A DNA stretch of 64,000 nucleotides, taken from assembly GCF_016909015.1 (NCBI RefSeq), contig NZ_JAFBFA010000024.1, forward strand, positions 16,111-80,110, given 5' to 3'. Below, piece by piece: positions 1-8,619 of the stretch. Under the pieces are notes generated by a model. It saw only the letters and a list, made by a program, of their open reading frames with translations, was not told the origin of the DNA and searched no databases. This DNA is from Gracilibacillus alcaliphilus. Lineage in GTDB: Bacteria > Bacillota > Bacilli > Bacillales > Amphibacillaceae. The translations under genes were made by a program, and so were the position numbers. The stretch's first letter is position 1. Each line of letters opens with the position of its first letter.

Positions 1-1
1 G

Positions 2-241
2 AAAACAGACTGGAGCTGGGACACATCGGCCAAAGGGAAGAACTGGAGTTGGCGTCCCTATTTTATTGAAAATGTTATCCGCATGAAACAGGAACAGATC
101 GGTATCTTATCTGATCTATATAATGATATTGATACTGGTGAGCGGATTCGAACGTTCTCTTATCCATTAGATGAGCATTACTATCTATTTATGGATATTT
201 CGCCGATGTATCTGGATGCCAACGAAGATTTGCTTTGGTAA
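2..241 (+). CDS. 3' end of a YkuI-like EAL-domain protein (partial)
   Basis: An open frame enters from the left edge and stops with TAA at 239-241, giving 79 visible residues. The segment holds the run KNWSWRPYFIENV and later FSYPLDEHYYLFMDI, which I associate with the C-terminal PAS/Cache-like domain of Bacillus YkuI, a cyclic-di-GMP EAL-domain protein. The EAL part itself would lie outside the window, so phosphodiesterase activity cannot be judged. The stop is followed by a strong terminator at 390-432, so this is the last gene of its transcript. The family call comes from remembered motif similarity only. Confidence 0.6.
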   Translation, partial: KTDWSWDTSAKGKNWSWRPYFIENVIRMKQEQIGILSDLYNDIDTGERIRTFSYPLDEHYYLFMDISPMYLDANEDLLW

Positions 242-389
242 ACATACTTAGTCAAGCTCTATTTGTACAGCCTTTGCCAGATTGGAACAACCATTCTGAT
301 AAACATAGTTCTCTCATTAACAACCGATTTAGAATAGAACTTTGCTGCAGAAGACCAGCAAGTTGGGAGTCTATTGGCTTATAGAATCC

Positions 390-432
390 CCTTATGATTA
401 GAGATTATGGCCTCTAATCATAAGGTTTTTTT
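390..432 (+). terminator. Rho-independent terminator after the YkuI-like gene
   Basis: A perfect 14-bp inverted repeat (390-403 with 412-425) with an 8-nt loop is followed directly by seven T residues (426-432). The rest of 242-660 shows no coding sequence I can support. Confidence 0.9.
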
Positions 433-660
433 ATGATGTTTTATCAAACTATTGGAAAAGGTCTTCTATTATTTTGCATAAAAACTAGGGAAAAGGATAG
501 ATGGTTAGGAATGAAAGGCCACTGGGCTATATTCTTCATGGCATAAAGTTTTGGGAGGCTGAATAAGGTTAGGATATCGTATAATAATGGAGAGAAATGC
601 TTTGCTATTTTGAGGCTGCAGGCAGATTATAAGAGGTAATTAAATAAAGGAAGTGGAGCG

Positions 661-1728
661 ATGTTTTTAGCTTGGAATGAAATAAAAAATAACAAGCTGC
701 GTTTTATATTAGTGATAGGTGTATTGATGCTTGTTTCCTATTTGGTCTTTTTTTTATCAGGGCTGGCCAATGGACTGGAACAGCTAAATCGCGAAGCGGT
801 GGATAAGTGGGAAGCTGATGGAATAATTTTAACAGAAGAATCGGATCTGCGTTTGCCGCAATCGCTGCTGGCAGAGGATGATTTTGCTGGGGAAGGAGCG
901 GCAGATTATACAGCCTTAGCCCAGCTAAGTGCCATTGCTAATAATGGTGATCAAAAGGCAAACGTCTTTATTTTTGCAGTAAATGATGAATCCTTTATCA
1001 TGCCAAATGTTACCGAAGGGGAAGTGTTTACAGAACTAGGCGAAGTGATTGCAGATGATACCCTGAAGGAGGAAGGATTTGCTCTTGGAGATGAGCTGAC
1101 GCTATCTTCCACAGAGGAAACAGTGCAAATTGTAGGTTTTACTGATAAGGCCCGCTTTCATGCAGCACCGGTTTTGTTCACCGGTTTTGATACATTAGAT
1201 CTCTTACGATATGGAGAAGGAACAGGAGGAGAAAGTGAAGCTGTCAATGCCTTCGTTATCCGGGGTGATCACTTAGATCAGATTCAGGTAGATGATGAAT
1301 TGCAAGTGGTCAGCACAAACACATTTATCGAAAATTTGCCCGGCTATACCGAACAAAACCTCACTTTAACCTTGATGATTTACTTTCTGTTTGTGATATC
1401 TGCTGTTGTTTTGGCTATATTCCTCTATGTCTTGACTATTCAAAAAGTAAGTATGTTTGGTGTGATGAAAGCGCAAGGAGTTTCCTCGTCTTATCTTGCG
1501 TGCTCAGTTATTGCTCAGACATTTCTGCTTTCTTTAGCAGGTGTGCTCATTGGATTTATCTTAACGATGATAACGAGTATTTTTTTGCCAACTAGTGTTC
1601 CGATAGCTTTCCAATATATTGAGATGCTGATCTATGGAGTTATTTTAATGGCGGTGTCGATGATGGGGGCATTTATTTCGGTACAGACGATTGTACGCAT
1701 TGATCCATTAAAGGCAATAGGAGGCTGA
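661..1728 (+). CDS. ABC transporter permease, FtsX/HrtB-like
   Basis: The 355-residue protein has a first membrane segment at about residues 12-35, a long extracellular region, and three more segments at about 238-262, 280-305 and 320-348. This is the four-TM MacB/FtsX layout. The N-terminal pattern (LAWNEI, then LRFILVIGVLMLVSYLVFFL) and the length match the HrtB permeases that work with HrtA to export excess haem in Gram-positive bacteria. The ATPase gene follows after 6 nt, so the two form one unit. Substrate is inference: haem, a lipid or an antimicrobial are all possible. In the HrtAB loci I know, the ATPase gene comes first; here the permease does. Confidence 0.8.
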   Translation: MFLAWNEIKNNKLRFILVIGVLMLVSYLVFFLSGLANGLEQLNREAVDKWEADGIILTEESDLRLPQSLLAEDDFAGEGAADYTALAQLSAIANNGDQKANVFIFAVNDESFIMPNVTEGEVFTELGEVIADDTLKEEGFALGDELTLSSTEETVQIVGFTDKARFHAAPVLFTGFDTLDLLRYGEGTGGESEAVNAFVIRGDHLDQIQVDDELQVVSTNTFIENLPGYTEQNLTLTLMIYFLFVISAVVLAIFLYVLTIQKVSMFGVMKAQGVSSSYLACSVIAQTFLLSLAGVLIGFILTMITSIFLPTSVPIAFQYIEMLIYGVILMAVSMMGAFISVQTIVRIDPLKAIGG

Positions 1729-1734
1729 AGCAGC

Positions 1735-2403
1735 ATGGCTATTTTAGAATTAAACAAGGTGCGGAAAACGTTTGGCGCAGGTCGAACCCAAGTAGAGGCG
1801 ATGAAACAAACGAATTTTAGGGCGGAAAAAGGGGAACTAATTGCTATTATTGGCCCATCCGGATCGGGAAAGAGCACCTTCCTGACAATTGCCGGAGGAT
1901 TACAAACCCCGACAGAAGGGGAAGTAGTGATTAATGGTGCACCAATGACCCGCTTAAAAGAAAAAAAACGAGCTAAATTACGATTAAAGGAAGTAGGCTT
2001 TGTATTACAAGCCTCCAATTTGGTTCCTTTTCTGAATATCCAGCAGCAGATGCAGTTATTAGATAAGGTGAAGAAAGACAATATGAAGCAAGAGGAGGCA
2101 CAGCAGCTATATCAATCATTAGGGATTGAACATTTGCTGGGGCATTTTCCTAAAGATTTATCAGGCGGAGAACGACAGCGAGTAGCAATTGCCAAGGCGT
2201 TATATACGAATCCAAGCGTTATATTGGCCGATGAACCGACCGCTTCGCTTGATTCAGATCGTGCCTTTGAAGTAATGGATATGATCAAGGGAATTACAAA
2301 AGAAAAACAAACAGCAACGATTGTAGTAACACATGATACTCGTTTAATTGATGATTGTGATAAAGTGTATCAGATCACAGATGGAGAGATGACTCATCAA
2401 TAA
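1735..2403 (+). CDS. ABC transporter ATP-binding protein, HrtA/LolD-like
   Basis: The 222-residue ATPase has Walker A GPSGSGKST at 40-48, the signature LSGGERQR near 142-149, Walker B ILADEP near 163-168, and the switch histidine in VVTHD. The length is typical of MacB/LolD/HrtA-type cassettes that pair with FtsX-like permeases. It would power the permease encoded 6 nt upstream. The start ATG lies just after the upstream stop and shares the purine-rich GGAGGC region. No dedicated regulator gene is visible next to the pair. Confidence 0.88.
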   Translation: MAILELNKVRKTFGAGRTQVEAMKQTNFRAEKGELIAIIGPSGSGKSTFLTIAGGLQTPTEGEVVINGAPMTRLKEKKRAKLRLKEVGFVLQASNLVPFLNIQQQMQLLDKVKKDNMKQEEAQQLYQSLGIEHLLGHFPKDLSGGERQRVAIAKALYTNPSVILADEPTASLDSDRAFEVMDMIKGITKEKQTATIVVTHDTRLIDDCDKVYQITDGEMTHQ

Positions 2404-2424
2404 TGAAAAATATAACATATAGAA

Positions 2425-2576
2425 AGACTCCCATCCTTTAGCTGTAGTGTAAACGATCCGCAAAATCGGCTGTCTCAGATAGAATAGCAGATTTTACGGC
2501 CGCTAACACCCGGATAGTCACTAAACCTTATCAAAAAACGAATTCTGATAGAAGTAGTACTAAATTGGGAGTCTTG
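2425..2576. repeat. Long imperfect inverted repeat between convergent genes
   Basis: AGACTCCCA near 2425 is mirrored by TGGGAGTCT near 2567-2575, and an inner pair (CCGCAAAATC / GATTTTACGG, one mismatch) sits between them. This could fold at the 3' ends of the convergent exporter and chemoreceptor genes, but no clean terminator with a T-run is visible. Similar GACTCCCA stretches occur near 48.1 kb. Confidence 0.35.
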
Positions 2577-2586
2577 TTTAGTATGG

Positions 2587-4710
2587 TTACAACTTAAATT
2601 GTTTCATCATTTCTTGTAATTCTTCTGATAAGTGTTTCAGTTCATCCGAAGTAGTAACTAAGGATTCGCTTACTCGTAACTGTTCTTCGGTTGTAGCAGA
2701 TACTTCTTCACTAATAGCAGACGATTCTTCTGCTGTTGCACTTACTTGATGAATCGTAGCCGTTAGTATTTCTTGGGAATCTCTTAGTTGTTCAACAGAA
2801 GTTGTAACCTGCTGGATTTTTCCAGCAAAGGTTCCCATATTCTCCCCTACATCATTTAAAATAGCTTGTGTATCTTCTGCTTGGGTGACTTGTGCAATAA
2901 AGCGAGGTGTGGCTTCCTCCAGCACAAGCAAGGTGTCATTAATTTCATTGACAATCCCTGTTGTAATTTCTTCTACTTTGTCAATGGAGTCTTTCGATTG
3001 CGTGGAAAGCTTTCGGATTTCATCCGCAACAACAGCAAAACCTTTACCTGCTTCCCCGGCACGTGCTGCTTCAATAGCCGCATTTAAGGATAAGAGATTG
3101 GTTTGCTGGGCAATGCCGGTCAGCATTTCGACTACTTGATAGATATGTTCCGTACTTTCCTTTAATGTATCCACTTTACGAGCTAATTGTCCAGTCATGC
3201 TTTCACTGTCTTTCGTTTGCACCACTAATGCATCCAGTTTCTCTAGCCCTTCATGGCTATGCTCTAATACTTCGATTGCCTGCTTCTCCATATCTAGGTT
3301 ATTTTGATAAACTTTTTTGGTTTCTTCATCAATGCTGGCTGCAAGGGTATTGCCACGTTCTGCTTCATCTGTTAGACCTGTGGCACCGCTGGCAATTTCT
3401 TCAGAAGCAAGTGCCACTTCTTTTGCAGCTTGTGATTGGGTAGTAGAAATCGATGTCAATTCGGTGGCTGCCTTCCATACTTTATTGGCAGATGTCTTTG
3501 TCTGTTCCATCATTACCGCTATATTTTGCAGCATAATATTAAAGCTGGCTGAAAGTTCCCCAATTTCATCTTTTCGTTTCGACTCATCAGATCGTACTGC
3601 TAAATCGCCGTCTTTTGCTAATGCCATTAGATTAGACATATTAATAATTGGTTTTGCGATATTGTTGACAATTTTTTTCGCAATAAATATGGAAATAAGA
3701 AAAGATAAGATAACAATACCGACCGTTATGTAAAAAATAAATGCAGTATCCTTCGTTAATTCGGCTTCGGAAACATCAGCTACGACATACCATTCGGTTG
3801 TTTCTGACGGCTTGAAGAATACGAGTTGTCCTTGTGATTCCATTGTATTTGCTTCTGTATCATGTGGAATTTGATAAGGAAAAGGCTTGGTAATTTCTTC
3901 TGAATTAAAAGAAAAAACGATTTCATTATTCTGATCGACTATACTAATGCGGCCATTATCACCAAAACTGATATCTTTAAAGGCATGGGCAAATACATCT
4001 GTCTGCATCTCGACGATTAAGATATAACTGCCGCCCCCAACCTTTAAATTTTGGCCAAAGGCAACCGTTGGTTCATCCTTGCGATTAGAAATCCCTTGTT
4101 CCATTCCTCCAAACCATACGGTTCCCTGCTCCATATCAGGCGTATTTTGATACCAGTCAGAAGAAAAAATATCGTCTTCTGTAGCAGTTTCCGTTGCAGA
4201 GATTAACTGTTCCTTATCTATATTTAATAAGTAGAGGTTAACATTGCTATCAATCATAGTAATCTGAGTGAGAGCGTCATCAATTGTTGACTTCAAGGAA
4301 TAATACTCAAAATTATTGGTATCATCAAACGTATTCATTTGTGTCAGTGTGCTGCTGAAATTATCTGTCATCAATATTTCGGTTACACGATCTTTGTATT
4401 GCTGCATGACATAATCAAGTTTGTCTCCAGATTGAATGATTGTTTGTTCCTGAGCTTCTGTTACCTTATCTTTAATAATATTGTTGGAAATAAAGTAGGA
4501 AGCGACTCCAACGGCTATAACACTTACCAGCACCGTAGATAAGATGCTTACGAGAATTTTTGTACTTAGAGAGCGGCTTTTGGAAACGCTTGAATTTAGC
4601 GTTACAGCAGATTTCCTTTTAGTTCGTTTGATACCGCCTCTCCATTTTTGTCTAAGATGATCGAATTTTTGTTTGGATTGCTGCAGTAAAGAGTGTATTC
4701 TTTTTTTCAT
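2587..4710 (-). CDS. Methyl-accepting chemotaxis protein with basic N-terminal extension
   Basis: The 707-residue chemoreceptor contains, in order, a lysine/arginine-rich cytoplasmic extension (about 1-50), TM1 (about 51-73), a dCache-like sensor domain outside the cell, TM2 (about 325-345), a HAMP linker, and the signalling helix bundle. The hairpin tip holds NLLSLNAAIEAARAGE and GFAVVADEIRKL, the CheA/CheW contact region. The ligand cannot be read from sequence. The start follows an AGGAGG site. Basic residues before TM1 are common, but about 50 residues is longer than usual for the family. No other chemotaxis genes are adjacent. Confidence 0.93.
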   Translation of the reverse strand: MKKRIHSLLQQSKQKFDHLRQKWRGGIKRTKRKSAVTLNSSVSKSRSLSTKILVSILSTVLVSVIAVGVASYFISNNIIKDKVTEAQEQTIIQSGDKLDYVMQQYKDRVTEILMTDNFSSTLTQMNTFDDTNNFEYYSLKSTIDDALTQITMIDSNVNLYLLNIDKEQLISATETATEDDIFSSDWYQNTPDMEQGTVWFGGMEQGISNRKDEPTVAFGQNLKVGGGSYILIVEMQTDVFAHAFKDISFGDNGRISIVDQNNEIVFSFNSEEITKPFPYQIPHDTEANTMESQGQLVFFKPSETTEWYVVADVSEAELTKDTAFIFYITVGIVILSFLISIFIAKKIVNNIAKPIINMSNLMALAKDGDLAVRSDESKRKDEIGELSASFNIMLQNIAVMMEQTKTSANKVWKAATELTSISTTQSQAAKEVALASEEIASGATGLTDEAERGNTLAASIDEETKKVYQNNLDMEKQAIEVLEHSHEGLEKLDALVVQTKDSESMTGQLARKVDTLKESTEHIYQVVEMLTGIAQQTNLLSLNAAIEAARAGEAGKGFAVVADEIRKLSTQSKDSIDKVEEITTGIVNEINDTLLVLEEATPRFIAQVTQAEDTQAILNDVGENMGTFAGKIQQVTTSVEQLRDSQEILTATIHQVSATAEESSAISEEVSATTEEQLRVSESLVTTSDELKHLSEELQEMMKQFKL

Positions 4711-4937
4711 TGTACTAGTTTTATCCTCCTATGTTTTCATATAAATAACCCAAAATACCTAAAAATAGTTCTATTTCATTATATTATGGTACATAAGACT
4801 TTACAACTGAAAAATAAAAATAGTTCTAAATATCCAATTGATAGGAAGGAAATTACTGTTCATTCAAAATTGAAATTATCAGGTTCAGAAGAATAGAGGA
4901 AAGTGAGCAGGAGAAGGGTATAGACGAGACTGGATAG

Positions 4938-4977
4938 CGAAAAAATAGGAGGTTGACCCATCTATGGATCTTCCTCC
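4938..4977 (-). terminator. Terminator downstream of the FrnE-like gene
   Basis: Read on the minus strand, GGAGG (4973-4977) pairs with CCTCC (4948-4952), an inner GATCC/GGGTC stem extends it, and TATTTTTT follows. It lies 68 nt past the stop of the DsbA/FrnE gene. The remainder of 4711-5045 shows no gene. Confidence 0.7.
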
Positions 4978-5045
4978 CATTCTTTTTCGACAAATTTTCA
5001 CACAAAGCCTTATTTCTTTTGGATAAAATTCAGAACAATATTATT

Positions 5046-5747
5046 TTAGTTGCAAGAATCACCATCACAAAAGGCACCTGGTTTTGCATCAAGCGGCTTA
5101 AGTGTTTGCTGTTCAGCTTCCGCCACTTTCTCGATGGCCTGCATAAAGGTTTCAACAGATTGAGCCCCTGAAATGGCATATTTATGATTAATCACAAAAA
5201 AAGGCACACCAGTAATGCCCAGTGACTGTGCTTCGGCTTGGTCTTGCCGAACTGCTTCTGCATAGCTTTCTTGCTGATCTATTATTTGTTTTACATCCTG
5301 TTGGTTAAATCCAAGCTCTTGGGTAATAGCAATCAATGTCTGTTTATCACTAACATCTTTAGATAATGTGAAGTAATGATATAGCACTGCCTCCACATAT
5401 TCTTTACCTTTATTAATCGAAGCAGCGTATTTACTTAAACGATGAGCATGAAAGGTATTACCTTGTTTCATTGTGTCGAATTCAAATTTCAGTCCAACTG
5501 CAGCAGCTTGTTCCTTAATTTGTTGGGTGGTTTGTTTCGCTTGATTGATCGACATGTTATATTTTTCAGCTAATGATTCATAGATACTCTTTCCGTCATA
5601 ATTCGGAGCCTGAGGATCTAGTTCAAAGCTTTTATAGGTTATAGTAATATCTAGTTCCTTTGGAAATCGTTCAATAGCTTGTTCCAAACGTCTCGTCCCA
5701 ATATAACAAAAGGGACATACAAAGTCAGACCAAATTTCAATTTGCAT
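5046..5747 (-). CDS. DsbA family oxidoreductase, FrnE-like
   Basis: The 233-residue thioredoxin-fold protein has the active-site motif CPFC at residues 11-14 and a helical insertion typical of the DsbA/FrnE family (2-hydroxychromate isomerase-like). The family catalyses thiol-disulfide exchange, often in oxidative stress defence. No signal peptide is present, so it acts in the cytoplasm. I start at ATG 5747 because GAGGTG lies 8 nt upstream; the longer GTG start (5762) would sit inside that ribosome binding site. The C-terminus carries two further cysteines (CDGDSC), which could form a second redox or metal site. Confidence 0.88.
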   Translation of the reverse strand: MQIEIWSDFVCPFCYIGTRRLEQAIERFPKELDITITYKSFELDPQAPNYDGKSIYESLAEKYNMSINQAKQTTQQIKEQAAAVGLKFEFDTMKQGNTFHAHRLSKYAASINKGKEYVEAVLYHYFTLSKDVSDKQTLIAITQELGFNQQDVKQIIDQQESYAEAVRQDQAEAQSLGITGVPFFVINHKYAISGAQSVETFMQAIEKVAEAEQQTLKPLDAKPGAFCDGDSCN

Positions 5748-5891
5748 AGGGAAACACCTCACTTAAGTTACATTCCTATTTTGCCATAAATAGTATAGTC
5801 AAGAAAGGAATTTGCCTGAGTGAGGTGTTCTGATAAGTCAGCTATTCGGAAAGAATAGAGGCCTATTGTTAAAGTGAAACAAGGTTAGGAC

Positions 5892-7874
5892 TTATTTTGA
5901 TTGGTTAGAAGAAGGTTTATCGTTATCGTCCGTTATGTCTTCGATGATTTGTTCTTTTAGTTCATTATAAATCTTGTCTTTAAAATCATCATATAATTCT
6001 TCTTTCATTTCATCATAAATTTCATCCTTAAAGTTTTCATAAAGTTCATCTTTCATTTCCTGATATAGATCATCTTTGAAGTCTTCACGTAAATTTTCGT
6101 TGAATTCATCCTTGAGGTCTTCAGTCAATTCATTCTTGAATTCTTCAGATAGTTCATCTTTCCATTCCTTAGAGAACTCATCTTTGACTTCGCTTTTTAT
6201 TCCCTCAGATACTTCATCCTTCACATCTTCGGCAAGTTCATCTTTAAGGTTTTCGTTGAATTCATCTTTAAATTCTTCGGTAAATTCGCCCTTGAAATCT
6301 TTCACAAATTCATCCTTAAAGGAATTTTTCACCTTTTCTTCACGTCTCCGTCGATAGAGTCGCTGATCTAATTTCCAATCTTTACTTAACGTGATGACGA
6401 CGGCAACAATCATCAAGATCATAATAATGGCAAATGGAAGTGCTGCAATTAAAGAAGCTGTTTGTAAGGCATCTAAGCCTCCTCCTCCGCTAAACAAAAG
6501 GACACTCGCTGTACCCGCAATTAAAAATCCCCAAATAAGTTTAATTGACATCTTTGGCTCTAGGTCACCCTTAGAAGTCATAGAGCCTAGTACATAAGCT
6601 GCAGAATCTGCAGATGTCACAAAGAAGATACAGATTAAAATAATCGCCAGTATATTGGTAATCATACTCAGTGGTAATTCAGCGAGTACAGTAAATAAAG
6701 CAAGTTCTACCTCTGAATTAACAAGCTGGGCGATACCGCCATTGCCGAATAATTCAATATTTAAACCCGTCCCGCCAAAAGTGGTAAACCAAATAACCGC
6801 CAGCAAGGAAGGAACTACTAATACACCAGCCATAAATTCTCGGATCGTACGTCCTTTGGAAATTCGGGCGATAAATAATCCCATAAAAGGTGCCCAAGCA
6901 ATATGCCATGCCCAGAAGAAAATAGTATTGGTTCCTAACCATTCACTGTCAGAGAAAGGTGTCAATGTCAATGCCATTGGAATGACATTGGCTATATAGC
7001 CGCCTAAGGTAGTAACAAAACTCTCTGCAATAAATAGTGTTGGTCCTACAATAATGACAAACAGCAAAAGGCAAGCCGCCACAATCAGATTAATATTACT
7101 TAATACCTTTATCCCTTTGTCGATTCCGCGTGCAGCTGAAATCATAAACAATACCGTAATAATACTGATAATGATCAATTGCGTCCAAGGATTATTAGGA
7201 ATAGGGGAAATATGGGAAAGTCCGCCAGATATCTGCATAGCACTTAACCCGAAAGTAGTAGCTACTCCAGTACATGTGGCAATTACTGCTAATGTATCAA
7301 TTGTTTTTCCTGCCCAGCCATCCACTCTATTACCTAGTATAGGGTAGAAAGCTGAACTAATCAGCGCCGGCCGGTCTTTGCGGAATTGTACATAAGCCAA
7401 AGTCATTCCGACGATCCCAAAAATAGCCCAAGGGTGCATTGCCCAGTGATAAGAGCCATAACGTAAACCAGCAACAGCAGCTTCATGTGTTTCTGGTTCA
7501 AAGCCTTCTGGGGGATCCAGATAGTAAAGCATAGGCTCAGCCACTCCCCAGAATACAAACCCTACGCCAATACCAGCTGCAAACAACATCCCGATCCATG
7601 AGAACCATGAATATTCAGGCCTGTCATCGGGCTTTCCTAAACGAATTTTGCCATAAGGGCTCAAGGCGATCGCAATCGCAAAGAAGACAAACAGTGCCGT
7701 AATTAACATATAAAACCAGCCAAAATTGGTGATCATCCAATTAAGCCCGGATTGAGCTGCCTTATTTAAAGAACTTGGGGATAAGACACCCCATAGAACA
7801 AACATTGCCACTAATACAGCAGAAATAATAAATACAATGCCTGTCTTTCCAACTTTTTGATTATTTTCTCTCAT
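5892..7874 (-). CDS. BCCT family betaine/carnitine/choline transporter with acidic octad-repeat tail
   Basis: The 660-residue protein has a 12-TM BCCT core with the family signatures GIGVGFVFWGVAEP and FFWAWHIAWAPFMG followed by ARISKGR. BCCT carriers take up compatible solutes (glycine betaine, choline, ectoine) using an ion gradient, as expected in a salt-tolerant Bacillaceae. After TM12 and a basic stretch (RLYRRRREEK), residues 519-646 form 16 consecutive 8-residue units of the type FKDEFxEE with hydrophobic residues at positions 1 and 5. A short polar end follows. Ordinary BCCT proteins of Bacillus (OpuD-like) are roughly 500-550 residues and lack this. The tail probably forms a long charged helix that could sense ionic strength; that role is inference. 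Confidence 0.93.
   Translation of the reverse strand: MRENNQKVGKTGIVFIISAVLVAMFVLWGVLSPSSLNKAAQSGLNWMITNFGWFYMLITALFVFFAIAIALSPYGKIRLGKPDDRPEYSWFSWIGMLFAAGIGVGFVFWGVAEPMLYYLDPPEGFEPETHEAAVAGLRYGSYHWAMHPWAIFGIVGMTLAYVQFRKDRPALISSAFYPILGNRVDGWAGKTIDTLAVIATCTGVATTFGLSAMQISGGLSHISPIPNNPWTQLIIISIITVLFMISAARGIDKGIKVLSNINLIVAACLLLFVIIVGPTLFIAESFVTTLGGYIANVIPMALTLTPFSDSEWLGTNTIFFWAWHIAWAPFMGLFIARISKGRTIREFMAGVLVVPSLLAVIWFTTFGGTGLNIELFGNGGIAQLVNSEVELALFTVLAELPLSMITNILAIILICIFFVTSADSAAYVLGSMTSKGDLEPKMSIKLIWGFLIAGTASVLLFSGGGGLDALQTASLIAALPFAIIMILMIVAVVITLSKDWKLDQRLYRRRREEKVKNSFKDEFVKDFKGEFTEEFKDEFNENLKDELAEDVKDEVSEGIKSEVKDEFSKEWKDELSEEFKNELTEDLKDEFNENLREDFKDDLYQEMKDELYENFKDEIYDEMKEELYDDFKDKIYNELKEQIIEDITDDNDKPSSNQSK
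5937..6320 (-). repeat. Sixteen tandem 24-bp units encoding acidic octads in the BCCT tail
   Basis: The region encodes residues 519-646 of the BCCT carrier. Units include FKDEFVKD, FKDEFNEN, LKDELAED, MKDELYEN, FKDEIYDE and LKEQIIED. Positions 1 and 5 are F, L, V, I, M or W in every unit and most other positions are charged. The register never slips over 128 residues, although the DNA has diverged between units. Confidence 0.9.
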
Positions 7875-7991
7875 ATTTTTCTATGCCCTTTGATAAAAAG
7901 ACATACGTCCCCCTTTCTTGTACACACAAAAAAATGTACGGTATGGAATATACCCTTATTTTATCCAAATAATCATAAAAATTTATGGTAA

Positions 7992-8114
7992 GTGATTTTT
8001 TTGGTAAAGGACGAATTTCGAAGCGTTAACAGCCATCTAGAATTTATCTTACGTGATGCAGTGAAGCGCGGTTGGTCGTTTGCCAATGAAACACAAAAGC
8101 TTTTGATTAAATGA
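7992..8114 (+). pseudogene. Remnant of an Arc/ribbon-helix-helix DNA-binding protein
   Basis: A 40-codon frame ending in TGA at 8112-8114 reads KDEFRSVNSHLEFILRDAVK. This is the helix-A/helix-B core of small Arc-like ribbon-helix-helix proteins. The expected N-terminal beta strand is missing: the frame is closed by a stop just upstream, and only a GTG without a good ribosome binding site is available. I read it as a truncated fragment. The rest of 7875-8223 holds the upstream regions of the flanking divergent genes. Confidence 0.5.
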
Positions 8115-8153
8115 ACTTAATAATAATGATTCCTAATACAATGAAAAAAAACT

Positions 8154-8199
8154 TTGATATATGAGTAATATATGTTATATTACAAGTATAACATATATT
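8154..8199 (+). promoter_or_regulatory. Promoter and palindromic operator of the GntR gene
   Basis: TTGATA (8154-8159), a 16-nt spacer and TATATT (8176-8181) form a sigma-A-like promoter. A perfect 13-bp inverted repeat, AATATATGTTATA (8167-8179) and TATAACATATATT (8187-8199) with a 7-nt spacer, overlaps the -10 box. YtrA-type GntR regulators often bind such sites to repress their own operon, so autoregulation is the natural reading. Confidence 0.75.
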
Positions 8200-8223
8200 G
8201 TGTAGAGAGGAGTGTGGATTCCT

Positions 8224-8616
8224 TTGATTATTCATCTAGACTTTGAGTCTAAAACACCAATTTATACACAGCTTACCGATCGCATTATTGCGGGTATTGC
8301 AAAGCAAGAGATTGTTCCAGGTGAACGATTACCATCTGTTCGTTCATTAGCAGCAGATATAGGAATCAATTTGCATACGGTGAACAAAGCGTATAAAGAG
8401 TTAGAACAAAAAGGATTTATTTTAAATCATCGTCAAAAAGGGGTTGTGGTTAATCCAGACGGAGTTCCAAAGGCAGATGTATCTTTTCAGAAAGAAATGA
8501 AAGAAATATTGCACCCTCTTATTGCAGAAGCCATTTGTCGAGATGTAAATAAAAAAGATTTTATGGAGCTTTGTGAAGAGATTTTTACTTCATATGTTCA
8601 TAAGGAGGAAAGCTAA
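8224..8616 (+). CDS. GntR family transcriptional regulator, YtrA/YhcF subfamily
   Basis: The 130-residue protein has an N-terminal winged helix-turn-helix (about residues 8-75; PIYTQL, PGERLPSVRSLA, NLHTVNKAYKEL) and only a short C-terminal helical part, as in YtrA-type regulators. I use TTG 8224 (IIHLDFESKTP follows) because AGAGAGGAG at 8204-8212 is well placed for it; the upstream GTG at 8212 overlaps that site. It is followed 3 nt later by a membrane protein gene. The perfect palindrome at 8167-8199 is the probable operator. Confidence 0.9.
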   Translation: MIIHLDFESKTPIYTQLTDRIIAGIAKQEIVPGERLPSVRSLAADIGINLHTVNKAYKELEQKGFILNHRQKGVVVNPDGVPKADVSFQKEMKEILHPLIAEAICRDVNKKDFMELCEEIFTSYVHKEES

Positions 8617-8619
8617 CCG

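Noticed and set aside
3165..3733. Several open frames opposite the chemoreceptor gene
   Set aside because: They are shadows of the strongly supported chemoreceptor frame and show no ribosome binding sites or family motifs.
5937..6320. CRISPR-like array, because of evenly spaced 24-bp similarity
   Set aside because: There is no repeat-spacer alternation; all units are coding, in frame and divergent, and no cas genes are near.
6076..6357. Serine-rich 93-codon open frame on the plus strand inside the BCCT tail
   Set aside because: It is the antisense of the acidic octad repeats: GAA/GAT-rich codons read backwards give TTC/ATC/TCA. No ribosome binding site and no independent coding character.
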